Assembly (NCBI GenBank): GCA_023639215.1
Contig: CP097899.1
Location: 2,233,001-2,297,000 of the forward strand
Origin: Candidatus Pristimantibacillus lignocellulolyticus
GTDB taxonomy: Bacteria > Bacillota > Bacilli > Paenibacillales > Paenibacillaceae
Direction of reading: 5' to 3'
Length of the DNA: 64,000 nucleotides
Shown here one piece after another: positions 27,055 through 36,079 of the stretch. Below the pieces are notes generated by a model that was given only the letters and a program-made list of their open reading frames with translations, did no database searches and had not been told where the DNA came from. Each line of letters begins with the position of its first letter. The first letter of the stretch is position 1. The position numbers were made by a program, and so were the translations under genes.

Positions 27055-28338
27055 ATGTACAGAAAAAAAATTAATCCGCTGCTCATCTTATTTAGCATAC
27101 TTGGTGGAGTACTAGGATTTATTTCGGGAGAGTTTATTCTATATTGGGGAGAAGGCCAACTTCACTATATTGTTCTTATGGGACTATATTTTGGTGTGCT
27201 AGCATTTTGGGTAGCACTGCTATGTCTAATCGCGGAGATGATTTCTCCACAATTGAATGGGCAATATTGGCGTGCCACTAATTCGGGCGATGGATGGAAG
27301 TTACTTGTACCAGGCTCACTTGTAATGCTATTACTAGCAGGTATGCTCTTTCAGTTTATTTACGGCTTATATCTAGGTAACAGCAAGCCTCCACAGGATA
27401 TTATTATTGCTATTGATAACTCGGAAAGTATGCTTGAAACAGATCCTAATAAATTGAGTATTACTGCTATTCAGCAATTGTTTCAAGGTATGGAGACTGA
27501 TAAGCGAGTCGCTATTTTAGAATTTAACGATAGCGTCAACGTGCTCCAACCGCTTACTGCAATTAATCAACAATCTGTTCGTGATGAAATAATTATGAAT
27601 CTTCAAAATATGGATGCTCCTTATTTCGGGACTGATATTGGTCTTGCATTACAAGAAGCAATGAATCAAATTAATGAAGCTAGTCAAGATGGACGTAAAA
27701 GTATGGTTATTCTTATCTCTGATGGCTATAGTCCAGTTGAACTCAATACAGCTTTAGCTGAATATAAGGACCAAAACGTAGCGGTTAACACGATTGGGAT
27801 GAATATGTCTTTGCGCGAAGGTAATGATTTGCTTAAAGCAATCGCATCAGATACTGGCGGAAAGTTTTACGAGGTTTCAAAAGCACAAAGTTTATCTCTT
27901 GTAATGGATGAAATCTATCGTGCAACGCAAACTTGGCATTTAGTTGGCGAAAGAACTGCTAATACATTAGATAGCTTGTACTATGGCTTAGTACGCGTAA
28001 TTAGCATCTTATTAATCGGAGCATTAATGGGACTTTCATTAGGTATTATTTATAATAATCGCTATCTAGCAAAAAGCTTTATGATAGGTGGTGCAATTGG
28101 AGGATTGCTAGCGGGATTACTATTAGAATTCGGTATTAAGTCATTATTACCAGATCTATTAGTGAGAGCATTTGCCGATATTATTTTGGCACTTGTGCTA
28201 GCACTATCAACAGCTGTAATTGCTTATAAACAATCAAATTCTGACGTAAGCAATGGGATGTATCAATCACGAAATCAACAACGTAACTATCAACAAATGG
28301 GCGGCAGACCCGAACAGGTATATAAAGAGCTTCGATAG
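27055..28338 (+). CDS. Polytopic membrane VWA-domain protein
   Basis: The 427-residue protein has three N-terminal membrane helices (about 8-30, 37-60, 83-107), a VWA domain (about 115-290) with MIDAS DNSES (D121, S123, S125), the GTDIGLAL threonine and LISDGYSP, then three or so C-terminal helices (about 308-390) and a short Gln/Asn-rich cytoplasmic tail. By the VWA1 pattern and positive-inside counting the VWA domain probably faces outside. It sits between the degenerate tubulin and the GTPase genes, 29 bases after the former. Two VWA proteins in one operon suggest a metal-bridged contact between them or with a surface ligand (inference). Confidence 0.88.
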   Translation: MYRKKINPLLILFSILGGVLGFISGEFILYWGEGQLHYIVLMGLYFGVLAFWVALLCLIAEMISPQLNGQYWRATNSGDGWKLLVPGSLVMLLLAGMLFQFIYGLYLGNSKPPQDIIIAIDNSESMLETDPNKLSITAIQQLFQGMETDKRVAILEFNDSVNVLQPLTAINQQSVRDEIIMNLQNMDAPYFGTDIGLALQEAMNQINEASQDGRKSMVILISDGYSPVELNTALAEYKDQNVAVNTIGMNMSLREGNDLLKAIASDTGGKFYEVSKAQSLSLVMDEIYRATQTWHLVGERTANTLDSLYYGLVRVISILLIGALMGLSLGIIYNNRYLAKSFMIGGAIGGLLAGLLLEFGIKSLLPDLLVRAFADIILALVLALSTAVIAYKQSNSDVSNGMYQSRNQQRNYQQMGGRPEQVYKELR

Positions 28339-28358
28339 GGACTAGGAAGGTGAACAGC

Positions 28359-29000
28359 ATGGATCGTAATTGGACGTATGTAACGGATATACCAGACAAT
28401 TATCATATAACTGACTTGAAACATTATATTCAAGAAAATCAATGTACACTCACATGGAAATGGCCTGAAAACATTCAATATGTACTTATGGTCTGCACTG
28501 TTGATAGTCCACTAGAGGAAGAGCAGCAACAAGAAAGTAAAGTGTATACGAGAGAAGAATATAAAGCAAACAAAGGCTATAAGATACAGCTCCATAATAT
28601 GGGGCGGTATCATATTCGAGTATGTGCTTATCGTCATATTGATGCTCAAAAATGTGTCTACGATCAACAGGATGATCGTAATAGTATAGCCTTTAATTGG
28701 GGTAAATCTATCGTTAAATATGCGATTAAATATGGTAGTACTTTTTTGAAAAAGACAAAGACCACCAAGATTGAGTTATATAGTGAAATGTTCATTACGA
28801 AGGAAATATTGTGCTATGTGAAAAAGGAAGGCTCAATTCCGGCATCGATTGACGATGGAATCTCCTATCCATTTATTCATGATATTTTGCCAGGTATGAA
28901 CAAGTTACCGGAGATAGAGATTGGTAAGCAAGATCAGATTAGAATTTTTTTGAATGATAGTAAGAAATATGGCCATATCTTTACACTAGTACCAATGTGA
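28359..29000 (+). CDS. Beta-rich protein of unknown function (GTPase operon)
   Basis: The 213-residue cytoplasmic protein has no signal peptide or membrane span. The first about 100 residues read as a beta sandwich (CTLTWKWPENIQYVLMVC and MGRYHIRVCAYRHID), and the last about 85 as another beta unit (TTKIELYSEMFITKEILCYV and QIRIFLNDSKKYGHIFTLV), with a helical join. I recognise no family. AGGAAGG supports ATG 28359 rather than the in-frame GTG at 28350. It lies between the polytopic VWA and GTPase genes, with which it is tightly packed, so a dedicated adaptor role is likely. Confidence 0.82.
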   Translation: MDRNWTYVTDIPDNYHITDLKHYIQENQCTLTWKWPENIQYVLMVCTVDSPLEEEQQQESKVYTREEYKANKGYKIQLHNMGRYHIRVCAYRHIDAQKCVYDQQDDRNSIAFNWGKSIVKYAIKYGSTFLKKTKTTKIELYSEMFITKEILCYVKKEGSIPASIDDGISYPFIHDILPGMNKLPEIEIGKQDQIRIFLNDSKKYGHIFTLVPM

Positions 29001-29011
29001 AGGAGAGAAGT

Positions 29012-30277
29012 ATGATGTTTCAATTCATAAAAGATTTGTTCAATAAGCCTTCTATAAAGGAAAAACCACCTTATTATTCAATCGTTTGTCCATATTGCTT
29101 TGAGAAATTTGAACCAAATGATGTCGTTTTTCGTGCGGCACATTCCAAGGAAGATCACCAGGATTATGCACTGCAAGAGGATGAGAAACTCAATAAATAT
29201 CGTGAAAAATTTAATCTTTCACCAATTGATGAAATCGAAGCCATTATTCATCCGCAATCGATTCCGCAAGAAAATCTAATCATCTCGGAAAATGTATTAG
29301 TAGGTTTACAAGATAATTATGGGATTGTTACGAGGAAGAGACTATGCCCTAGCTGTCATAATGAGCTGCCGGTACCCTCTGGTAAAGTGCCGAGTAATAT
29401 TATTTCAATTGTAGGTGCAACAGCTTCAGGGAAATCTGTCTATATTGCTTCGCTAATTCATACTTTGCAGCATACAACGTCGACTAATTTCGCTGCATCC
29501 TGTATTCCACTTAATGCTGAAATGAGTCGGAGATACCGACAACAATATGAAGAGCCAGTTTTTGATCGTGGCAGTATGATACCTTCTACTCAAAAGGAAG
29601 TTATGCAGGAGCCGCTTATTTTTCAATTTAAATTTATTAACGATGAGATCCCGCCGATTACACTTGTGTTCTTCGATGTTGCGGGTGAAGGTATGGTTGA
29701 TGAGAGTTATATTGAACTATATGCTTCTCATATAAAAAATTCATCTGGCATTATCTTTATGGTCGATCCACTTCAAATTCGGTCGATTCGAGATCGTCTG
29801 TTACTTAATTTTGGGAATAGTTCTGAGGAGTTTGCTGGTAAATATGATGATTCTCAAGAAATAATTGTTACCTTAAATTCTACCTTTATCGCTCATTTAG
29901 ATAAAGGAGTTACTGATATTCCGACCGCTATAGTTGTAGCAAAGAGCGATATGCTAGAGCTATTAAAGGAAGAGGATGGGCAATATATAGGAACTAATAG
30001 TAATGTATTTAATAATGTTGTGCATAACAAGGTATTTAATCTCGATGAATTTAATAATATTAATGGTGAAATTGCTAGATTTATAGAAAAAGTTGATCGT
30101 CCTTTCAAAAATGCAGTTGATGCGTATTTTAAGAAAACAGCATTTTTTGCAGTGTCCTCATTAGGAGCAAATCCAGCGGATAAACAATTAACTGGTGTAG
30201 TTAACCCTATTCGAGTAGATGAACCGTTCTTATGGCTACTCTATGAGTTTGGGTATATTGAGGGGAGTCGCTCATAA
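29012..30277 (+). CDS. Zinc-ribbon TRAFAC-type GTPase (double-GTPase 2-like)
   Basis: The 421-residue protein begins with a split four-Cys zinc ribbon: CPYC (about 25-28) and CPSC (112-115), with a helical insert between. A P-loop GTPase follows: Walker A GATASGKS (G135 to S142), switch-2/Walker B FFDVAGEG (D222 to G225) and the base-recognition motif VAKSD (K311, D313). This looks like the family Pfam calls double-GTPase 2 (DO-GTPase2), recalled without a search. AGGAGA lies 6 bases before ATG 29012 (or 9 before ATG 29015). The stop overlaps the next start by one base, so the GTPase and its GAP1-like partner are coupled. Confidence 0.87.
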   Translation: MMFQFIKDLFNKPSIKEKPPYYSIVCPYCFEKFEPNDVVFRAAHSKEDHQDYALQEDEKLNKYREKFNLSPIDEIEAIIHPQSIPQENLIISENVLVGLQDNYGIVTRKRLCPSCHNELPVPSGKVPSNIISIVGATASGKSVYIASLIHTLQHTTSTNFAASCIPLNAEMSRRYRQQYEEPVFDRGSMIPSTQKEVMQEPLIFQFKFINDEIPPITLVFFDVAGEGMVDESYIELYASHIKNSSGIIFMVDPLQIRSIRDRLLLNFGNSSEEFAGKYDDSQEIIVTLNSTFIAHLDKGVTDIPTAIVVAKSDMLELLKEEDGQYIGTNSNVFNNVVHNKVFNLDEFNNINGEIARFIEKVDRPFKNAVDAYFKKTAFFAVSSLGANPADKQLTGVVNPIRVDEPFLWLLYEFGYIEGSRS

Positions 30278-32919
30278 TGAGTATGGCAAGAAAAGTTCAA
30301 CAGCAATATTATACACGGGGCCGTGAAGGGGTTTTTCGCACGAATGAAGGGCTAGATACGGTAGCCAAATCTAGCAATCTCGATAACAATTTTATTAAAA
30401 AAACGTTACATCCTTTTTGTACCTACTTTCCACCTGCGGAGTTAAGTCAACGTGGTGAAAAAGATGTACAGAAGTATCCGGAATCGATAACTGTATTTCA
30501 TTCAGATAATGGAGATATGGTTATTGGTCGAGCGATGTATTTAGCAGCTGACTTTACTGGTCAACGCGAGACGATGTTTGTACACAACTATATTGTGCCC
30601 AGGGAGTTAAAGGAGGCCTATATTGTTGATCCAATAGCTATTTTTCATAACAATCAATTTGCTAGTCATTATGATCATACATTAGGTAAAGAACTTCCTG
30701 AACTAGATAGATTACCATATGATACTAAGGCAAGCTACAGTGGCCAACAAGAGTTACTAACAAAGTTGAAAGTTAATGAAAAGATATTCAAACAGCTAAT
30801 GCGTGCAACGATACTTTCTATTGCTAGCAATAAGAAGGTGTTTATAAGTTTAGATGTTGATATATCAGAAAGCTCTTATTATGCGAAGCGACTTGTAGAA
30901 GTTATATATTATAGCCTACCTTATGAGCTACGGAGACATTTTGGATTTTCAACTTATCAAAATGTTCCACAAGCAAAGAAATATATTAATGTAATGTTTG
31001 TAGAAAAAGATAGCTTTAGACAAGCTGATCGATCGATTGATAAAGAATTTATTTTTGATTTTGTTAACGAACGTTATTTGAATGTGGATGTCGTTGAAGA
31101 GGACAACCATTACCTCAATCTTATTTGGGCATGTTTAACTTATCCAGATGTGAATAAGTCTTATTTTCAATTTGCGGAAGAAGCTATTCAAGATTTGGAT
31201 AGCAATAAAACGTTGGCCTATGCAACTTACTCACAGTTGGGAGCTATTTTTAGAGTTGAAAAAGGTACATTTGACCCTTATGCAAAAAACAAGGAGGGTA
31301 TGCTTAATAGCATACTAAGCTTTGTGAATGAACAGAACTTCGCTAAGAAAACTAAGCTGCTTACTTTATTCAATAAGCTTGTACAGCAAGAGAAGAATGA
31401 ACTCTTATCAGGTTCAGTGCTAAGCGTTGCTTACATCAAAGAGTTGCTAGTCTATTGTCAGTATGTAGAAAAAGATTATATTCACAGTTATATCTCGGTT
31501 ATTGCGCTATCGCTCTATAATAACCGCAAGACAGGGAAAGATGGTAGCTACACCAAGCAAGTACTACTACAACTTCAGGATCGTCCTCACTTATTCCAAG
31601 AATTGATGGAGCATTTGTGTGGTAGCCATGAATATGAAAATATTGCTGAAGAGCTAATCATTGAACGTGCAGCTTCCATTGTTACGGTAAAAGCACTTAA
31701 TGAAGAGATTAACTATTGGAGAAAACTATCTCCGAATATTATTACAAGATTTTTCTTTATTGAACAAATTAATCTTACCGTTATTAATCTCTTAAAAAAG
31801 GATAAGGCTTATATTAGCAGAGGTAACGAGATACTACACTTACTTCACAAAATTGTAGAACAAGATAATCGCTATGAGCAATTTTCAGAGCAAATTATCC
31901 AAACAGTACTTAATCAAGTATTTAATAGTATTAAACTTGGGGCATTAAAACTACAAGATATTGATGAATTGAAATCTATGATGCAGCAAGAGAAAAAGCA
32001 GGTAAATACTATACTTACTAATAATAGGGAGCTACAGCAACTGCAATCTGAGTTGGAGTTAGCATTCAGTATTTTACATTCTAGTCATCGTAATAGTGAT
32101 GATTTTTATGAGGATTTGGATGAGCTATCACCGAGGTCTTTCGAATCGGTACAACTATTATTCAAAAATATAATTAAAGACAATCCGAGTAAGCGACTTT
32201 TTTCTTTGGTGAAGTACGCCTTCTATATTCAAGGCAATGGTAACTATAGAAACAGGAATGATTATGAATATCGGTATGATGAGTTACTTATCTTTGTAGA
32301 TCACTTAACAAATGGTAAGGAACAGGTTATTGATTTTCTGATGTTCGATAGTGAACTTATTGGTAGTTCAAAAAAATATCAGAAATATGTTCGGTCATAT
32401 TTCTCGAAAAAAAATAATAAAGTGCTAAAGGATTCAACTGTAAAGAAAAAAATGCTAACCGTAAGAAGCAAAAAATTCAAAGAATTCATTAAAGAGCTAT
32501 CACTTGAGCAATCTAATGGACTTGTACGCTTCTTACACAAATACCGAAAAATGATTGCATTAGGTGCTGCCATTGTATTTGTTATGGCCATTATTGGGTT
32601 AGTTCTATTGTTTATGTTTAAGGATAATGGACCAGTAGTTAATGATCCATTACCAACGTTAGAACCCTCCCCAACACCAACGATAGAACAAACTCCATTA
32701 CCAACATCAACTACAGATCCTATAGACGGAAGTAATGGCCTCACTCCTGAAACAAGTGGATTACCAGGAAATTCGCCATTGCCAGAGGTTAGCGGGTCAA
32801 CGGATAGTACTGGAGTTGATAATACAGAAGATAACTCAGAAGAACCTATATCAGAACCTACACCAGTAACTTCAACTGAATCTGTTGACGATGCTATTAA
32901 TGAAGCAAATAATCCATAA
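30277..32919 (+). CDS. GTPase-associated protein 1 (GAP1)-like protein with C-terminal membrane anchor
   Basis: The 880-residue protein starts with a segment that strongly resembles, from memory, the GAP1-N2 domain: QQYYTRGREGVFRTNEGLDT, HPFCTYFPPAEL and YPESITVFH, then FVHNYIVPREL. The middle about 600 residues are helical and repeat-like. A membrane helix (about 758-782, IALGAAIVFVMAIIGLVLL) leads to an exposed Pro/Thr/Ser-rich acidic tail of about 95 residues. GAP1 proteins are predicted partners of double-GTPases; the pair overlaps by one base here. The helix ties the cytoplasmic GTPase side to the membrane, and the tail may reach the wall. No nuclease or toxin domain is visible. Confidence 0.85.
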   Translation: MSMARKVQQQYYTRGREGVFRTNEGLDTVAKSSNLDNNFIKKTLHPFCTYFPPAELSQRGEKDVQKYPESITVFHSDNGDMVIGRAMYLAADFTGQRETMFVHNYIVPRELKEAYIVDPIAIFHNNQFASHYDHTLGKELPELDRLPYDTKASYSGQQELLTKLKVNEKIFKQLMRATILSIASNKKVFISLDVDISESSYYAKRLVEVIYYSLPYELRRHFGFSTYQNVPQAKKYINVMFVEKDSFRQADRSIDKEFIFDFVNERYLNVDVVEEDNHYLNLIWACLTYPDVNKSYFQFAEEAIQDLDSNKTLAYATYSQLGAIFRVEKGTFDPYAKNKEGMLNSILSFVNEQNFAKKTKLLTLFNKLVQQEKNELLSGSVLSVAYIKELLVYCQYVEKDYIHSYISVIALSLYNNRKTGKDGSYTKQVLLQLQDRPHLFQELMEHLCGSHEYENIAEELIIERAASIVTVKALNEEINYWRKLSPNIITRFFFIEQINLTVINLLKKDKAYISRGNEILHLLHKIVEQDNRYEQFSEQIIQTVLNQVFNSIKLGALKLQDIDELKSMMQQEKKQVNTILTNNRELQQLQSELELAFSILHSSHRNSDDFYEDLDELSPRSFESVQLLFKNIIKDNPSKRLFSLVKYAFYIQGNGNYRNRNDYEYRYDELLIFVDHLTNGKEQVIDFLMFDSELIGSSKKYQKYVRSYFSKKNNKVLKDSTVKKKMLTVRSKKFKEFIKELSLEQSNGLVRFLHKYRKMIALGAAIVFVMAIIGLVLLFMFKDNGPVVNDPLPTLEPSPTPTIEQTPLPTSTTDPIDGSNGLTPETSGLPGNSPLPEVSGSTDSTGVDNTEDNSEEPISEPTPVTSTESVDDAINEANNP

Positions 32920-32962
32920 TACAAGTGAAAATAAGCGTCATAATGAAAGGGTTAATGTTGAA

Positions 32963-35119
32963 ATGAATAAACCTAAATGGATCGTTACGTTTTGCATAAG
33001 TGTAATGATGACGCTATCTATCGTATTATCTGGTTCCGCAGCCGCACAAGAAACTGGGCAGTATACGGATGTTCCGAAAAAGCACTGGGCGTATTCCACT
33101 ATACAAAATATGAGCAAGCAAGGAATTGTTAATGGGTATTCAAATGGAACCTTTAAACCTAATGAATCATTAACACGGGAGCAATTTGCCAAAATGCTTG
33201 CATTGGCATTAGATTTAGAGCCGAGTAGTAACCAAAAAGCTACTTTTTCTGATGTAGACGTCAAGAGATGGTCTTACCCATACATTGAAGGGGTAAAGGA
33301 TTATTTGCAAGGTTATTACGGACCTATTGGCAAGCCATTCTATAAACCAGCAGCTATTATAACAAGGGAAGAAGTTGCTGTTGCACTTGTTAAATCCATG
33401 AAATTAGAAGTGAATACTAAAACTGGAGATAGTGTAGTCCGCAGTAAATTTAAGGATTCGGATGCTATTTCAGCAGGGCTTGCTCCATATGTTGCTGCTG
33501 CGATTGAAAACAATCTAATAACGGGATATGAGGACAGAACATTTAGACCAAAAGGACAATTGGATCGTGCAGCAGCAGCTACGCTGTTAACTCGATTTTT
33601 GGACTCATCATTAGTTCCAGATTTACAGGACATTCATCTAGATATACAGGTTGCTAGTCAAACAGAGGTCAATACTGTGGTCGCAACAGGTACAATTGAG
33701 ACAAAAGCAAAGTTGTATATCAATAATGTCGAAGTATCTGTATCAAAAGATAGCTTTAAACACACGTTCAATCTCAAAGATGGAGAAGGATTTTACGAAT
33801 ATGAGTTTAAGGTTGTCAAGCCAAATGGTAGGTATAAAGTGGTTACTAAAACGGTTGAACGTATAATACCTGCACCAACCATTACAGCAACAGTACCTGA
33901 AAAGACGGAAAGTCAGAGAATGACAATTACAGGTCAAATAAATGACCGTAATGATAGCGATCCAACACTTTACGTCAACAATTCGAGGGTATATCCTAAC
34001 TCATCTGGAAGTTGGTCTTACACATTGGATTTAAGTGAAGGACAAAACGCTATTAAGATTACTGGATCGAATAAATTCGGTAAGAAAACAGAGATTACTA
34101 AAAAAGTAACATTTACTGCTGCTGCTCCGCTTATAACGATTAATGAGATTGTAGAAGTAGTGTTTGTTGATAAAATTACGATAACTGGTAAGGTTACGGA
34201 TCTGAATGATAGTAATCCGACCATATATATTAATAATCAGAAACGGTACAACTACAACAATAGCATTAATGAGACAATTACACTTAAGGAAGGCGAGAAT
34301 ACAATCATCATTAGTGCTGAGAATAAATTCGGTAAGAAGTCTACAATTACTAAGAAGGTGAATTATTATATCACACCTCCCGAAATTACAGTGTCTAATT
34401 ATGAAGCTATATCATACAAAGATAAAGCAACGATTACAATTAAAGTTACTGATAAGTACGATACATATCCGACTATAACTGTAAATGATCAGCGTATGTA
34501 TTCTAGTACTATTTCGTATACACAATCATTAAAGGAAGGCGATAACTACATCGTCATTAGAGCTAAAAATAGTAAAGGTAAAGAAAGTGTCTATACAATT
34601 ATGATCAGTTATGTGAAGCTTCCACCTACATTAACAGTTAGCACAGTTGAGGAAACTACTTACAAAAACAAGGTAACGATTACCGCTAGTGCTACTGATA
34701 TCGTTGATATATCTCCATCGCTATACCTTAATGGAATTTATGTGGGCAGAAGTAGCTTTACTCAAACAGTTACATTAATCGAGGGGATTAATGTAATAAA
34801 AATCAAAGCAACAAATGCACAAGGAAAATCGGTGGAAGTTGAAAAGACAATTACTTATATTATTCCACCTCCAGAGGTTACTATTAGTGATGTTCCTGAA
34901 ATAACTAATTCTGGGGAGATTACAATTACAGTAACTGCAGTCGATATAAATGATAGTAAACCATCGATCTATATAAATAACGCATCGGTAGGGAAAAGTG
35001 TAGTTACTCAAACGATTCGATTAAAGGAAGGCGAAAATATAATCGAGATTTTTGCTGCGAATAATAACGGTAAAAAATCAACCCCAATTGTAAAAAGGAT
35101 AATGTACGTCATTGAATAG
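32963..35119 (+). CDS. SLH-domain exported protein with Ig-like repeats (end of the GTPase operon)
   Basis: The 718-residue protein has a signal peptide (MNKPKWIVTFCISVMMTLSI, cleavage near AAAQE), three SLH motifs (about 32-220, with IVNGYSNGTFKPN and LITGYEDRTFRPK) and about six Ig-like repeats of about 80-85 residues. Each repeat has a D-x-x-D-S-x-P-T/S-I/L-Y-I/V-N-N strand pair and an LKEGENxI segment. The frame is open from 32885, inside the preceding gene, but ATG 32963 gives a normal signal peptide behind AAAGGG. SLH anchors it to wall polymer. As last gene of the operon it is the likely wall-side partner of the GAP1 tail or the VWA domains (inference). Confidence 0.88.
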   Translation: MNKPKWIVTFCISVMMTLSIVLSGSAAAQETGQYTDVPKKHWAYSTIQNMSKQGIVNGYSNGTFKPNESLTREQFAKMLALALDLEPSSNQKATFSDVDVKRWSYPYIEGVKDYLQGYYGPIGKPFYKPAAIITREEVAVALVKSMKLEVNTKTGDSVVRSKFKDSDAISAGLAPYVAAAIENNLITGYEDRTFRPKGQLDRAAAATLLTRFLDSSLVPDLQDIHLDIQVASQTEVNTVVATGTIETKAKLYINNVEVSVSKDSFKHTFNLKDGEGFYEYEFKVVKPNGRYKVVTKTVERIIPAPTITATVPEKTESQRMTITGQINDRNDSDPTLYVNNSRVYPNSSGSWSYTLDLSEGQNAIKITGSNKFGKKTEITKKVTFTAAAPLITINEIVEVVFVDKITITGKVTDLNDSNPTIYINNQKRYNYNNSINETITLKEGENTIIISAENKFGKKSTITKKVNYYITPPEITVSNYEAISYKDKATITIKVTDKYDTYPTITVNDQRMYSSTISYTQSLKEGDNYIVIRAKNSKGKESVYTIMISYVKLPPTLTVSTVEETTYKNKVTITASATDIVDISPSLYLNGIYVGRSSFTQTVTLIEGINVIKIKATNAQGKSVEVEKTITYIIPPPEVTISDVPEITNSGEITITVTAVDINDSKPSIYINNASVGKSVVTQTIRLKEGENIIEIFAANNNGKKSTPIVKRIMYVIE

Positions 35120-35256
35120 TCAACATCTCGAAAGCAACGCAAAGATGCCGCCTTTTGTGTAACCATCGCTATATCAGACGTTCCTGCATGAAGAACAATT
35201 CTGTTTTGATGCATAAATTTTTGGTCAGTTGGCATATTAATGTTGAGGTGATTATT

Positions 35257-35415
35257 ATGGCAAAAGCCGGTATGAGACGTCCAGATCCAAGAGAAAACAT
35301 CAGTACAGAAAGTAATAAGAGACAGAATTTACCGAGAAACGATATGGCACCTGTGCCTGAAATTCAAGGTAAAGCAAAAAGCGGTAAAGAAAAAGCCAAT
35401 CGAGCTCCTGAATGA
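35257..35415 (+). CDS. Small hydrophilic protein, 52 residues, unknown function
   Basis: ATG 35257 is preceded by TTGAGGTGATTATT, a good ribosome site. The product is very hydrophilic, rich in Arg, Lys, Asn, Pro and Glu, without Cys or a membrane span (MAKAGMRRPDPRENIST and the later GKAKSGKEKAN). In character it resembles minor small acid-soluble spore proteins, but I cannot match it to a named family. The frame is open from 35155 with no other start as good. A long hairpin terminator follows, so it is a single-gene unit. Confidence 0.6.
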   Translation: MAKAGMRRPDPRENISTESNKRQNLPRNDMAPVPEIQGKAKSGKEKANRAPE

Positions 35416-35456
35416 TGTGCTAATTATACACTGATAACGAATTTCAAGGTTTTAGA

Positions 35457-35510
35457 CTAAAATACCTAAATTGTTAAGTAGTTTACTTACTTACAATTTA
35501 GGTATTTTAG
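35457..35510 (+). terminator. Terminator after the 52-residue protein gene
   Basis: AAAATACCTAAATTGT (35459-35474) and ACAATTTAGGTATTTT (35493-35508) form a 16-bp stem with inner pairing of the 18-nt loop. Confidence 0.8.
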
Positions 35511-35577
35511 ATTTGGTTAGAATCTCACATAATTTTCCAATAATAATATATAAATTAGAAGGGAATAGTGAACCCCT

Positions 35578-35943
35578 ATGAGTGTGATTAGTTTTATACT
35601 TGTAGCCATTGTTGCTATAGAGCATGTGTACATCCTAATTTTGGAGATGTTTTTGTGGACTAAGCCAAGGGCGATGCGTGCTTTTGGTACAACAGAGCAA
35701 TTTGCAGAACAGACAAAATCTTTGGCGGCGAATCAAGGACTTTATAATGGATTTCTTGCTGCAGGGTTGATATGGGGACTTCTTCATCCGAATTCTTCAT
35801 TTGGAAGTCAGGTTCAATTGTTCTGTCTTGTTTGTGTGTTAATTGCCGCAATTTATGGAGGCTTAATTGCGAGAAGGTCAATTATTGTTATGCAAGGTCT
35901 TCCTGCACTTATTGCTATTCTGTTTGTTCTTATTAGTACATAA
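35578..35943 (+). CDS. DUF1304 family integral membrane protein
   Basis: The 121-residue protein has four predicted membrane helices (about 3-25, 53-72, 77-96, 100-118) and the DUF1304 segments EHVYILILEMFLW and NQGLYNGFLAAGLIWG. Length is typical for the family. Its function is unknown. It is a single-gene unit. A purine-rich AAGGGAATAG lies upstream of ATG 35578, somewhat far for a ribosome site. Confidence 0.88.
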   Translation: MSVISFILVAIVAIEHVYILILEMFLWTKPRAMRAFGTTEQFAEQTKSLAANQGLYNGFLAAGLIWGLLHPNSSFGSQVQLFCLVCVLIAAIYGGLIARRSIIVMQGLPALIAILFVLIST

Positions 35944-36079
35944 ACGATATGTTTCTGATTCGTATAGAGATATGGCGCGATGTTTCCATCAACTAATGCG
36001 AAAATTGTAATTCGTCTTAAAGTTATACTATATTAAGCTAAGCTAATAGAAACTCTGAATCTAAGGAATGTGAAACACT

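Noticed and set aside
32379..32924. 181-residue minus-strand frame over the GAP1 3' end
   Set aside because: It mirrors the low-complexity Pro/Thr tail and lacks a ribosome site.
19339..35119. Reading the locus as a toxin-bearing phage-defence island
   Set aside because: No nuclease, TIR, pore, phospholipase or protease domain is visible, and no mobile-element genes flank it. SLH and VWA proteins point to the envelope. The defence reading remains only a family-level possibility.
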